Part shown: piece after piece, positions 9,214-17,514 of the stretch
How positions within the stretch are numbered: the first letter of the stretch is position 1
How the letters are laid out: each line of letters opens with the position of its first letter
Notes under the pieces: model-generated
The model's input: only the letters and a program-made list of their open reading frames with translations
Told to the model about the DNA's origin: nothing
Databases searched by the model: none
Source of the DNA: an uncultured Bacteroidales bacterium
Lineage (GTDB): Bacteria > Bacteroidota > Bacteroidia > Bacteroidales > FEN-979
DNA length: 64,000 bases
Direction of reading: 5' to 3'
Assembly (NCBI GenBank): GCA_903875045.1
Contig: CAIQUS010000093.1
Span: forward strand, 1 to 64,000
Program-made: the position numbers and the translations under genes

Positions 9214-10293
9214 CTATTTATTAAACCTGTTCAAGCTATTTTGCGTAATTAAATTCCAATGAGGTTTTCCAATAAAACCGGCAAGGTCCTTACTGTCTGT
9301 ATAGGACATTGCTGAAGAAAGATAGTCTTTAAAATTTTCAACCCATCCTGCGATGGTATATTCAACCTGGATCATCCTCGTAACCCCCTCCGACGACCGC
9401 AGTTCATTTCCCAGATGGGCCTGCACCTCCTTTGTACTCATCCCCCGGAATTTCTTATAAAACAGCGAACCCATTTTAAAGGCTGTTTTTACTTCATCGC
9501 TGTATTGATCCACCTGGTCGCCCGGAACGGTATACCCTTCAAACTTTTTATTTGCGGCAAAGGTATTGCCGGCCGATTCCAGTGCTTTATTAAATATGCC
9601 TCCGCACATCACATAATCAGCACCCAGGGCAAGCACTTTAATAATGTCAGCGTATTTCTTAATTCCTCCGTCGGCAACAACTTTAGCGAATTGCATGGAA
9701 TGATTCTCTTTTTCCTGGTGGATATCGTGAATCAGGGATGCCAGCGGATATCCGATCCCGGTGTGCACGGAAGTGCTGCATCCTGAGCCATTACCAATGC
9801 CAACCCTGACAAAATCCGCACCTGCCCTGGATAATTCTATAAATGTATGCGGGTTTGCAACATTGCCAACCATAAGGATCAACTGATCATTGTATTTTTC
9901 CCTGGCCTGAACAACCGCATCCATCAAACGCTGCATGTGACCGTTGGCGATATCGATACAAACACGTATCCTGTTTGAATTTGTCGCTGTCTTTTCTGTA
10001 AGGAACAGTTTCTCAAACTGATCAAGGCTCAACGCAACCCAATCGTTTACCTGCCGGCAATCACTTGCATTGAAGTATTTTGTCTGGGTTCGGGGAATGA
10101 TCGGATAGATTTGATTATCTGTGAATATTCTCCGGTGCTCCAACTCAATAACTGTATCCATCGGAGCTGTGAATAACGGAAGCATGCCATTGTCATCCAA
10201 AACACGTACTGTTTTTCTTGATTGAATACTGCTTTGAACCGCCGGGCTTATCAGTATGTCATCAAAGTCAAATTTCAGGTCGTTTTTATTCAT
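9214..10293 (-). CDS. IMP dehydrogenase/GMP reductase family protein, probable GMP reductase
   Basis: A 359-residue TIM-barrel enzyme of the IMPDH/GMPR family without CBS domains. Seen motifs: FDDILISP at the N-terminus, LFTAPMDTV, DIANGH, LMVGNVANP, the phosphate/cysteine loop GIGNGSGCSTSVHTGIGYP with the expected catalytic Cys172, and VVADGGIKKYADIIKVLALGA (phosphate binding). Length and the lack of CBS domains favour GMP reductase (GMP + NADPH to IMP + NH3) over IMP dehydrogenase. The loop GNGSGCST differs from the usual GPGSxCTT, so the substrate is less sure than the fold. It stands between a PKD/T9SS gene and a histidine kinase, all on the same strand. Confidence 0.75.
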   Translation of the reverse strand: MNKNDLKFDFDDILISPAVQSSIQSRKTVRVLDDNGMLPLFTAPMDTVIELEHRRIFTDNQIYPIIPRTQTKYFNASDCRQVNDWVALSLDQFEKLFLTEKTATNSNRIRVCIDIANGHMQRLMDAVVQAREKYNDQLILMVGNVANPHTFIELSRAGADFVRVGIGNGSGCSTSVHTGIGYPLASLIHDIHQEKENHSMQFAKVVADGGIKKYADIIKVLALGADYVMCGGIFNKALESAGNTFAANKKFEGYTVPGDQVDQYSDEVKTAFKMGSLFYKKFRGMSTKEVQAHLGNELRSSEGVTRMIQVEYTIAGWVENFKDYLSSAMSYTDSKDLAGFIGKPHWNLITQNSLNRFNK

Positions 10294-10338
10294 TTTTCCA
10301 GCGATTTTTTGATGGTCTGGTAATACTTACAGAATGGT

Positions 10339-11661
10339 TTATTTAGGAATTGTAAACAGGAAAGTACTCCCTGCACCAGGTGACGATTCCACCCAAATCT
10401 TACCTCCATGCATTTCAACTATTTTTTTACAGTGTGCCAAACCAATTCCTGTTCCCTTGTATTCACTGTGGTTATGCATGCGTCGGAAAATGACGAAAAT
10501 CTTATCTTTATTTTTTTCGTCAATGCCAATGCCATTGTCTTTTACTGAAAAGAGCCATTCTTTTTTCCGCATCTCGGCCGAAATGGTTATTTCCGGGACC
10601 ATTCCTTTTTTTTGGAACTTGATCGCATTGATAACCAGATTTTGGAACAAGAGTCTCATTTCTGTCTGATAGCCCCTGATTGTAGGTAATTCCTGAGCAG
10701 ATATCCTGGCATGACTGGTTTTTATAGAATCAAATAAATCTGCAAGAGCCTCTTTTACAATTTCATTACAGTCAACTGACACCTTTGAACTCGCTTTCCC
10801 CAGGTAGGAATACTCTGCCAAACCGGTAACCATTTCCTTCATTCTGCCTGCAGAATTGTAAATAAAATCAATGTACTTATCTCCTTCTGCATCCAGTTTC
10901 CCGGCATATTCCTCTTTAATAAGTTGCGCAAAACTTGTGAGTGTACGTAACGGCTCCTGAAGGTCGTGGGAGGCAATGTAAGATAATTGCTCAATCTCCT
11001 TTGTACGAATTTCAAGATTTTTATTGACCTCCTCCAAAACGACCTTTTGCCTGTCAAGTTCCTGATTCATGAAAAAATCACGGCGTGCAAAGTATTCGAT
11101 GTTGTAGGCGGCAAACATTCCGATCAGATTGGCACTGACAAAAAAGAAATTGTTGCTGATGAGTATCATGCTGCCTGCATCTGCATAAAAAACAGCTCCG
11201 ATGTTAAAAATCAGCAGTGTTGTCCAACCTGCAATGGAAGCAAGAAAGAAACGTAGTTTGATAAAAAAATAGCCAGCCGAAAAAATCAACATCATCCCTG
11301 CATAATAAGCATAATTTTCAGGTACCAGCATTGTCATAACGCTTATTCCGCCACCGGCTACAATGAAACTGATGAGAAGCAGGATTTGCCAGATTTTCGA
11401 AAAAAACCTGGTGAACGATAAAAGAATCACGAAGGAAAGCAAAGGCACGACAATATAAAAGCGAATAATATAGAAAAGATTTGCATACTCAGGGACTACA
11501 ATTGAATCGAGGTAACCAAAAGCGCCATAAAGTATTGTTACCATTAAAAAGGCCAGCCTGAACTGAATGATAGAGTCGGCAAAATATTTCTTTAAAAACA
11601 GGATTTCATTCTCCTCGGGAAAAGATAGGGTTATTTTATTAAAAACCATTCTCATGATCAT
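10339..11661 (-). CDS. Membrane sensor histidine kinase
   Basis: A 440-residue kinase. The N-terminal 200 residues hold about six hydrophobic segments and no large periplasmic domain, suggesting a membrane-embedded sensor. A coiled-coil linker (QKVVLEEVNKNLEIRTKEIE) leads to a phytochrome-type HisKA domain with the phosphorylated histidine in SHDLQEPLRTL, then a HATPase domain with NLVINAIKFQ (N box), VKDNGIGID (G1), and GTGIGLAHCKKI (G2). It should autophosphorylate and pass phosphate to a response regulator, but none is adjacent. The signal is unknown. Confidence 0.85.
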   Translation of the reverse strand: MIMRMVFNKITLSFPEENEILFLKKYFADSIIQFRLAFLMVTILYGAFGYLDSIVVPEYANLFYIIRFYIVVPLLSFVILLSFTRFFSKIWQILLLISFIVAGGGISVMTMLVPENYAYYAGMMLIFSAGYFFIKLRFFLASIAGWTTLLIFNIGAVFYADAGSMILISNNFFFVSANLIGMFAAYNIEYFARRDFFMNQELDRQKVVLEEVNKNLEIRTKEIEQLSYIASHDLQEPLRTLTSFAQLIKEEYAGKLDAEGDKYIDFIYNSAGRMKEMVTGLAEYSYLGKASSKVSVDCNEIVKEALADLFDSIKTSHARISAQELPTIRGYQTEMRLLFQNLVINAIKFQKKGMVPEITISAEMRKKEWLFSVKDNGIGIDEKNKDKIFVIFRRMHNHSEYKGTGIGLAHCKKIVEMHGGKIWVESSPGAGSTFLFTIPK

Positions 11662-11850
11662 TCGGAATATTTTCGCTATGAATGAGTAAAAGTAATACTA
11701 TTTTGAATATGCTACTCCGAATAAAAAATCTTTAAATCTCTTATGTTGTTTAGCCTTTCAAGGTAAAATAAGAAAAGGATGTCGGGTTTATCTGTTTTGA
11801 TACCCTGTTTGCCGTTACCACTTTACACAAACTTTTCCAGATATATGTTC

Positions 11851-11858
11851 TATATTTG
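11851..11858 (+). promoter_or_regulatory. Candidate -7 box upstream of eutH
   Basis: TATATTTG fits TAnnTTTG and sits 51 bp before the eutH start. I see no good TTTG at -33. The 247-bp gap 11662-11908 between the kinase and eutH shows no other clear signal; I looked for a cobalamin riboswitch core and did not recognise one. Confidence 0.4.
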
Positions 11859-11908
11859 TATTGGGTGCATTGTTTTAACATTTTTATGTTTTTGTAATTT
11901 CTGAACAA

Positions 11909-12751
11909 ATGAGTATAAATGAAATCATTCTTTATATCATGATGGTTTTCATGGTATTGGGAGCTGTTGATAAAATTTTTGGGAACAGGTTCGATCTTGG
12001 GAGTAAATTTGATGAGGGCTTCATGGCCATGGGTCCTCTGGCGATTGCCATGCTGGGCGTTGTCTCCATAGCTCCTGTCCTTGCCAGGGTACTGGGAGTT
12101 GTCGTAGTGCCGGTTTATACTTTTCTGGGTGCCGATCCTGCCATGTTTGCCACAACGCTCCTTGCCAACGACATGGGTGGATACCCGCTCGCCAAAGCGA
12201 TGGCATTAACGCCACAGGCAGGTTCATTCGCGGGATTGATTCTTGGGGCCATGATGGGGCCAACCATTGTATTTACCATCCCTGTGGCATTAGGTATCAT
12301 CCGGAAGGAAGACCACAAATACCTGGCCTCAGGCATCATGATAGGCATGGTTACCATCCCCCTCGGATGTCTTGCAGGTGGGCTCGCCGCAGGAAATGAT
12401 ATATGGATGATCTTTCACAACCTTGTGCCCATTGTGATGTTTGCATTAGTGATCGCTGCGGGCTTGTGGATTGCACCCGGGAAAATGATCCGGGGATTTA
12501 CAATTTTTGGCAAAGGACTCATGATATTCATTACAATATGCACGGTTTTTATCGTGTTGGAAACACTCACAGGGCTTGTTATTATCCCGGGGATGACCCC
12601 GATATGGGATGGCATGAAAATTATCGGGTCAATTTCAATTGTCCTCATCGGTGCATTCCCCATGGTCGCAGTCATCACCAGGGTCTTTGCAAAGCCACTG
12701 TTGAAACTGGGCGGCCTCATCGGGATGAATGACGCGCTGCTGCCGGCATGA
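11909..12751 (+). CDS. eutH: Ethanolamine permease EutH, N-terminal part before a frameshift
   Basis: The first 280 codons encode most of EutH, a membrane protein that moves ethanolamine into the cell. Family features: NEIILYIMMVFMVLGAVDKI at the start, LLANDMGGYPLAK, and MMGPTIVFTIPVALGI. EutH proteins are near 370-400 residues, but this frame stops at TGA 12749-12751 just after GGLIGMND. The family continues there with an A-rich stretch and MIATLAN, which is present in the next frame. One base appears to be missing near 12734-12738 (GCGCTGCTGCC, where an extra G would keep the frame). Either the gene is disrupted or the read has an error. The partner is eutBC directly downstream. Confidence 0.8.
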   Translation: MSINEIILYIMMVFMVLGAVDKIFGNRFDLGSKFDEGFMAMGPLAIAMLGVVSIAPVLARVLGVVVVPVYTFLGADPAMFATTLLANDMGGYPLAKAMALTPQAGSFAGLILGAMMGPTIVFTIPVALGIIRKEDHKYLASGIMIGMVTIPLGCLAGGLAAGNDIWMIFHNLVPIVMFALVIAAGLWIAPGKMIRGFTIFGKGLMIFITICTVFIVLETLTGLVIIPGMTPIWDGMKIIGSISIVLIGAFPMVAVITRVFAKPLLKLGGLIGMNDALLPA

Positions 12752-13047
12752 TAGCCACCCTGGCCAATGCGATCCCCATGCTTACGATGCTAAAAGATAT
12801 GAACCCGAAAGGGAAAATCATTAATATTGCTTTCGCAGTTAGCGCTGCGTTCATCCTGGGAGACCATCTTGGGTTTACTGCAGGTGTTGAGAAAGAGATG
12901 ATATTCCCGATGATCATCGGGAAATTTACGGGAGGTGTAACGGCCGTTGTCGTTGCAGTATTGATCGGGGACAGGATGACAAAAAGTGAGGGCAAAGAGG
13001 CCATGACCAACCAAACTGAATCGGTAAAAGAGAACAAGGAAGTATAA
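12748..13047 (+). CDS. eutH: EutH, C-terminal part after the frameshift
   Basis: This 99-residue frame continues EutH: MIATLANAIPMLTMLKDM, then AFAVSAAFILGDHLGFTAGV, both typical of the family, then a final hydrophobic helix and a charged tail. It overlaps the first part by four bases (ATGA, 12748-12751), so coupled translation of two half-proteins is formally possible, but a split in the middle of a transporter is unlikely. Joined, the two parts give about 379 residues, the normal EutH length. The stop is 1 bp before the eutBC start, which shows one operon. Confidence 0.75.
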   Translation: MIATLANAIPMLTMLKDMNPKGKIINIAFAVSAAFILGDHLGFTAGVEKEMIFPMIIGKFTGGVTAVVVAVLIGDRMTKSEGKEAMTNQTESVKENKEV

Positions 13048-13048
13048 A

Positions 13049-15169
13049 ATGGATATTGAAAAGTATAAACTTATTTTTGCCAAAGCCAATGAATTCAAGG
13101 AGGGAGACCTCTGTGTTGGCGGAACAACTGACAAAGCAGTAAGGCTGGATGCAAAAAAAGAGATCTCGGCTATGAGAATCTCCGGCATTGCAAAACTCGT
13201 TTTTGTTGAAGATGCCATTACCCAGGCGCTCTCACGCTCTGTCGACAGGAATTTACTGAATGAAATCTCCGGTCTCACCATAGCCGGGATGAAGGACATT
13301 TTACTTGGCTCCGGTTGTAGTGCCTGGGTGAAGAAATATTCACCCGCACTGCCCAGCGAGGTCATTGCTGCGGTAGTTAAGATCATGAGCAATGATGATC
13401 TCTCAAAAGTGTCATGTTCCATCTTTAATGTACTCCCTGGCAAAAATCAGGATAAACAGGTTGCTGTTGGTTCTGCAAACCATTTCGGCAGCCGTATCCA
13501 GCCTAACAGCCCGGGCGATGAGGAAGAAGAAATCCTATTTTCAGTTCTGGAAGGCCTGGCTTACGGATGTGGAGATGTCATTATCGGGTTCAATCCGGCC
13601 AGTGATGATATGGAAACCATTGTGCGGACAGAAAAGATACTCCAATCTATCGTAGAACGCCTGAAGTTGCCCACCCGTTACTGTGTTCTTTCAGATATGG
13701 TCAAGCAATCCACGGCTCGTTCTTTTACCAGGGTCGACGTTGGTTTCCAGAGCCTTGCCGGTACTTCAAAATCACTTGTGGGCATGCTTGGACTTGATGT
13801 GGATGGATTACTTGATTTATCTAAAGGCTTTGACGGTCTTTATTTTGAAACCGGGCAGGGGTCCGAGGTGACCAACGGCGCTGCCGAAGGGGTTGATATG
13901 GTCACGCTTGAGGCACGTTGCTACGGGCTTGCACGGTATTTACAGCAGCAATCCGGTAAAAAATGGATGATCGTGAATGACGTCGCAGGATTCATTGGTC
14001 CCGAAGTATTCAAAACAGGCCCTCAACTGTTAAGGACATGCCTTGAAGATGTGGTAATGGCAAAATTACACGGCCTTACCATGGGACTTGATGTTTGTTC
14101 CACATTCCACATGGGAATCAACCCCGACGAACTGAAGTCACTCACGACGACAATAGTAAAAGTTGCCGCACCGGCCTACCTCATGTCCGTTGCCGGAGAA
14201 GCCGATCCCATGCTTGGCTATCTTACAACTTCCTACCGTGAACACCCGCGACTGAGATCATCCGCGCACAAAGAGATTTCAGGCGCGATGAAGGAGAGGC
14301 TTATGACCCTTGGTGTCACCGCCCCGGATGGAATTGCAGATGGCAACCCTGATAAGACCATAAATTTGTATGCACGGTATATGAACGAAGGAGGGGATAC
14401 CAGGACTGTTGAGGAACTCAGGCTCGAAGGACAAAAGAAAATCAAAACTCTTCAGGAAAAAGGTTGCGACCTAGGGTTTGGTTTCGGACCGGGTTTGTCC
14501 GACCCTCCTCAAATTTCAACCAGAATTGAAACTATTTACAGGCATGCGAGAAACGCAATTTATGCCAGTCTTGATGCCGCTGTAATCCGCGATTGCTGTC
14601 AGCGCCATATCGATGTTGCAACAAATTCCGCAGACAGGGAAGATTATCTCGCCCATCCTGCAACAGGTGAATCGATTGCCGGAAAAGACACCTTTATCCT
14701 CGAAAGACTTCTGGCCGGAAGTGTGACTCCTCCGGAGGTACAGTTTGCAATATCCGACGGACTGAATGCAGATGCGATCAACGAAAACCTCCGGAATTTT
14801 CTTCCGAAATTAAAATGGGAATTAAAGGAATCAGGATTCCTTCTGTCCGACACGGATGTAATCATCAGGAACGGAAGGGTGAGGGCCGGATATCATGTGG
14901 CACAGATTTGCAAACCCGTGATCCTGATCCATCTGATTGGTGAAAGACCCGGAACAGGGTTAAACCAGCTCTCAGTGTATATGACTTATGGGAAAGACCC
15001 TGCCGGGAATTTCCGCTGGAGCCCTCAGATGGACCATTCCTTTACCACGGCGATATGCAGCATACATCCAAAAGGAAAGACAACTGATTCGGCTGTTTCC
15101 GACATCATAAAATGCGTCAGGCGAATGACCGAACTACAATGTTCAGGCGTGTTGCTTGGAAAAGAATAA
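13049..15169 (+). CDS. eutBC: Fused ethanolamine ammonia-lyase, EutB-EutC
   Basis: A 706-residue protein that joins the two subunits of adenosylcobalamin-dependent ethanolamine ammonia-lyase (ethanolamine to acetaldehyde + NH3). Residues 1 to about 450 are EutB: FKEGDLCVGG, DVIIGFNPASDD, VGFQSLAGTSKS, YFETGQGSEVTNGAAEGVD, GLDVCSTFHMGINPDEL. Residues about 520-706 are EutC: TPPEVQFAISDGLNADAI, IIRNGRVRAGYHVAQI, LIGERPGTGLNQLSVYMTYG. The subunits are normally separate genes. eutH is 1 bp upstream; no shell (microcompartment) or reactivase genes are nearby, so this is a minimal, probably nitrogen-scavenging, route that depends on vitamin B12. Confidence 0.9.
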   Translation: MDIEKYKLIFAKANEFKEGDLCVGGTTDKAVRLDAKKEISAMRISGIAKLVFVEDAITQALSRSVDRNLLNEISGLTIAGMKDILLGSGCSAWVKKYSPALPSEVIAAVVKIMSNDDLSKVSCSIFNVLPGKNQDKQVAVGSANHFGSRIQPNSPGDEEEEILFSVLEGLAYGCGDVIIGFNPASDDMETIVRTEKILQSIVERLKLPTRYCVLSDMVKQSTARSFTRVDVGFQSLAGTSKSLVGMLGLDVDGLLDLSKGFDGLYFETGQGSEVTNGAAEGVDMVTLEARCYGLARYLQQQSGKKWMIVNDVAGFIGPEVFKTGPQLLRTCLEDVVMAKLHGLTMGLDVCSTFHMGINPDELKSLTTTIVKVAAPAYLMSVAGEADPMLGYLTTSYREHPRLRSSAHKEISGAMKERLMTLGVTAPDGIADGNPDKTINLYARYMNEGGDTRTVEELRLEGQKKIKTLQEKGCDLGFGFGPGLSDPPQISTRIETIYRHARNAIYASLDAAVIRDCCQRHIDVATNSADREDYLAHPATGESIAGKDTFILERLLAGSVTPPEVQFAISDGLNADAINENLRNFLPKLKWELKESGFLLSDTDVIIRNGRVRAGYHVAQICKPVILIHLIGERPGTGLNQLSVYMTYGKDPAGNFRWSPQMDHSFTTAICSIHPKGKTTDSAVSDIIKCVRRMTELQCSGVLLGKE

Positions 15170-15210
15170 TCCACCTCAGTGGGTTGAGTCTGTCAGGTTC
15201 ACCGCAACAA

Positions 15211-16032
15211 TCATTGTTTAATTAATACGATCACCCGTTCATTGACATTTAAAACTTGAGATCCATTCTGATATTCTCTCCAGGGCTGTTTCCAAAATCG
15301 ATGACCGCAAATTATCAGATTTTTTGGTGAGGTTTCAATAATCTGCCGGATTTTTTCGTTTCCATCAAAATAATCAGCTCCAAAATCAGGGCTTTCATGT
15401 AAAACCATCAAGTCAGGCTGATCATCAAGCATGGTTCTTAAAGTTGTCAGATATTCATCCTCCTCTACTCTGTTTGGTTTTAAATGATTGCCAATGATCC
15501 CGCTGATTCCGGAAATTTTAAAATCATCAATCAATACGGATTCTTTGTGCAAAATTGCAATGTTTTCTTCCTTCCTGAATCGTGGTTCGTCAACTTTATA
15601 TACGCCAATTTTATCGTGATTCCCGTTTACTCCGACAACCCACCTGAAAGCATCTCTGAAACTGGTATATACCTTTCTCACATCACCATACCCACCTCGT
15701 CTGTCAATCGGTGCATATAGATCGCCAGCCAAAATCACCCCTGTCTTTTGATTCGAAATTTTGAATTCTGCTTCGATCAGTGATCTCAAATATTCTGCAA
15801 GATGTTCGCCTAAAAGACCAGTACGCCCATTGGCATCAACATTACCCTGCAGATCAGATGCAAAGATCAATGCATCAATGTTTGTGACCGATTTTTCAAA
15901 AACACCTGTTTGAATTGGCAAATATCGTTCAATGAGTTTATTGCTTCCATCCTCATTTAAATCGTATCGGGGACCTGCACTCTTATATGCAAATGAACCG
16001 ATCGGGTTGTTGTCAACTTGAATTATTTTCAT
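15211..16032 (-). CDS. Calcineurin-like metallophosphoesterase
   Basis: A 273-residue protein from the ATG at 16032; an in-frame ATG at 16119 would add 29 residues of low-complexity sequence and is less likely. It has the metal-binding blocks of the family in order: DALIFASDLQGN, VILAGDLY, VVGVNGNHDKIG, LMVLHESP and LIICGHRFW. The first block is SDLQGN rather than D-x-H, a change found in some subfamilies. It probably hydrolyses a phosphate ester of unknown identity. It is convergent with eutBC and divergent from the retron-linked ATPase gene 250 bp away; a role in the defence cassette is only a guess from position. Confidence 0.75.
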   Translation of the reverse strand: MKIIQVDNNPIGSFAYKSAGPRYDLNEDGSNKLIERYLPIQTGVFEKSVTNIDALIFASDLQGNVDANGRTGLLGEHLAEYLRSLIEAEFKISNQKTGVILAGDLYAPIDRRGGYGDVRKVYTSFRDAFRWVVGVNGNHDKIGVYKVDEPRFRKEENIAILHKESVLIDDFKISGISGIIGNHLKPNRVEEDEYLTTLRTMLDDQPDLMVLHESPDFGADYFDGNEKIRQIIETSPKNLIICGHRFWKQPWREYQNGSQVLNVNERVIVLIKQ

Positions 16033-16281
16033 AAATTTTAGAATAAATCCTGCAAATACCTCATTCCAATTTCCCCCTTTTGATGTTGAAGCGGTCGTTT
16101 CCTGAGAAAAACAGGACATGAAACTCCGTATAATGAATCTGCCATAAAGATATGGATTAATTTTCAGCGGTCCTGACCGGGGAATCCCAGCGAAGGGTAA
16201 TGATATTATTTATTAACAATGGAAAAGCCCGGTTAATATCTCTATACCTTTACATGATTCTAAAACCTGATAAAAAGAACC

Positions 16282-17325
16282 ATGAATGACCTGTTAATCA
16301 GCCTGCAATCAATCATCCGTGATTCACCTGTTGATGATACGGAAATCATCAATCGGTTGAGGAACCTGGTTTTTGAGCATGAAATAAATTCCTGCACGCC
16401 AAATGAATCTAAGGCTTTTTGGGATTTGTACACCAAAAACGTGACCGGATGGCAGGATAATGCCGGTACAAACCAATTAATCAGAAGTGGTTTCAGCAAT
16501 CTGGATGAAGTGATAGGTGGATTTTCCCCTGGTGAATTTGTGGTGATTGGTGGCAGGCCGGCAATGGGAAAGACTCAACTTTGTGTGAATCTGGTTTTAA
16601 ACATATCACATAATCAACCTGTTTTATATTTCACCTTTGACCTGTCGGAATATCTTTTAGTCTGTCGTTTTATATCTGCACTCACCGGCATTGCCGTTAG
16701 CAGGATAATCCAACATGATTTGTCAGGGGACGAAAAACTGGCGGTAACGGAACTGAGTAAAGAGATTCAAAAACACCCCATATTCTTCAATGACAGCTAT
16801 AACAGCTCCATTTCGGCTTTCAAAGCACATTGCACGAGGCAGATTCAGGAGAATGGCATAAAAGTGATTGTTGTGGATTATCTTCAAATGATGAGTTCGC
16901 ACCGGTACAGGAATAGCCGGGAATTGGAGATCAGTTATATCAGCCGGGAACTGAAATCAATCGCAAAGGATAACAATGTTTGTGTCATAGCAACCAGCCA
17001 GTTAAGCCGGGCACCGGAAAAACGTTCCATGACATCCAAACCAATTCTCTCCGACTTAAGGGATAGTGGAGCTATTGAACAGGATGCAGATAAAGTTATT
17101 TTTATTTACCGTCCTGAATACTACGGGATTGATGTTGACGAATCAGGGAACAGTACCGCAGGGTTGACGGAATTAATCGTTGCGAAGAATAGAAATGGAA
17201 GTTTAGGATCAGCAAACCTTAAAAGGAATGCGGTTTTTTCTTCTTTTTCGGACTTTACGGAGTCAACAAATGTGTTTTCATTTTTCCCCGGCAGAATTGA
17301 CGAAATAGATAAGGCACCATTTTAA
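16282..17325 (+). CDS. DnaB C-terminal-domain RecA-like ATPase, first gene of retron cassette
   Basis: A 347-residue protein that consists of the helicase domain of DnaB without the usual N-terminal primase-binding domain. Seen: Walker A GRPAMGKT at residues 91-98, Walker B IKVIVVDYLQ at 191-200, SRELKSIAKDNNVCVIATSQL and LSDLRDSGAIEQDADKVIFIYRPEYY, both DnaB signatures. Replicative DnaB is near 450-500 residues. Its stop is only 12 bp before the a1 repeat of the retron RNA, so the RNA and reverse transcriptase are probably on its transcript. I infer that it is either an effector or an accessory of the retron; a helicase unrelated to the retron is the alternative. Confidence 0.8.
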   Translation: MNDLLISLQSIIRDSPVDDTEIINRLRNLVFEHEINSCTPNESKAFWDLYTKNVTGWQDNAGTNQLIRSGFSNLDEVIGGFSPGEFVVIGGRPAMGKTQLCVNLVLNISHNQPVLYFTFDLSEYLLVCRFISALTGIAVSRIIQHDLSGDEKLAVTELSKEIQKHPIFFNDSYNSSISAFKAHCTRQIQENGIKVIVVDYLQMMSSHRYRNSRELEISYISRELKSIAKDNNVCVIATSQLSRAPEKRSMTSKPILSDLRDSGAIEQDADKVIFIYRPEYYGIDVDESGNSTAGLTELIVAKNRNGSLGSANLKRNAVFSSFSDFTESTNVFSFFPGRIDEIDKAPF

Positions 17326-17337
17326 TCCGATGATATT

Positions 17338-17501
17338 GAGCCGTTGCTTAAAATTATGAGTCATTATGTTTGATTTTGTGGTTGTGTACCTGCAACCCGG
17401 TGGAGAATAGCAGTAATGAACTCTCGCAGTTTACTGCGATGCTCGCTACGCTCCGCTTCTCATAAACAGCGACCTGATAAACAGATAATTGGCAACGGCT
17501 C
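17338..17501 (+). ncRNA. Retron msr-msd RNA
   Basis: Between the ATPase and the reverse transcriptase lie the flanking repeats of a retron RNA. a1 GAGCCGTTGC (17338-17347) is the exact reverse complement of a2 GCAACGGCTC (17492-17501). The stem goes on after a small bulge with AATTAT (17352-17357) pairing ATAATT (17485-17490). The first G after a1 (17358) or G17360 is the expected branch guanosine. Inside are hairpins GGTTG/CAACC (17380-17384 with 17393-17397) in the msr part and TCGCAG-TTTA-CTGCGA (17424-17439) in the msd part, enclosed by GAGAA/TTCTC (17403-17407 with 17457-17461). Ten T bases follow a2, then the reverse transcriptase start at 17515. Boundaries of msr and msd are inferred. 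Confidence 0.8.
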
Positions 17502-17514
17502 TTTTTTTTTTCCT

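Noticed and set aside
11662-11908. Cobalamin riboswitch before the B12-dependent eut genes
   Set aside because: I did not find the conserved B12-box or a matching fold.
12790-13443. Minus-strand frame of 217 codons
   Set aside because: It lies across the clear eutH and eutBC genes, has no family features and no promoter.
17338-17511. a1/a2 repeat plus T-run as a terminator for the ATPase gene
   Set aside because: The arms are 144 nt apart and enclose ordered hairpins directly before a retron reverse transcriptase; the retron reading explains more.
17416-17514. Extended N-terminus of the reverse transcriptase
   Set aside because: The 33 extra codons are the msd region and include its hairpin; retron enzymes begin near MNRT.
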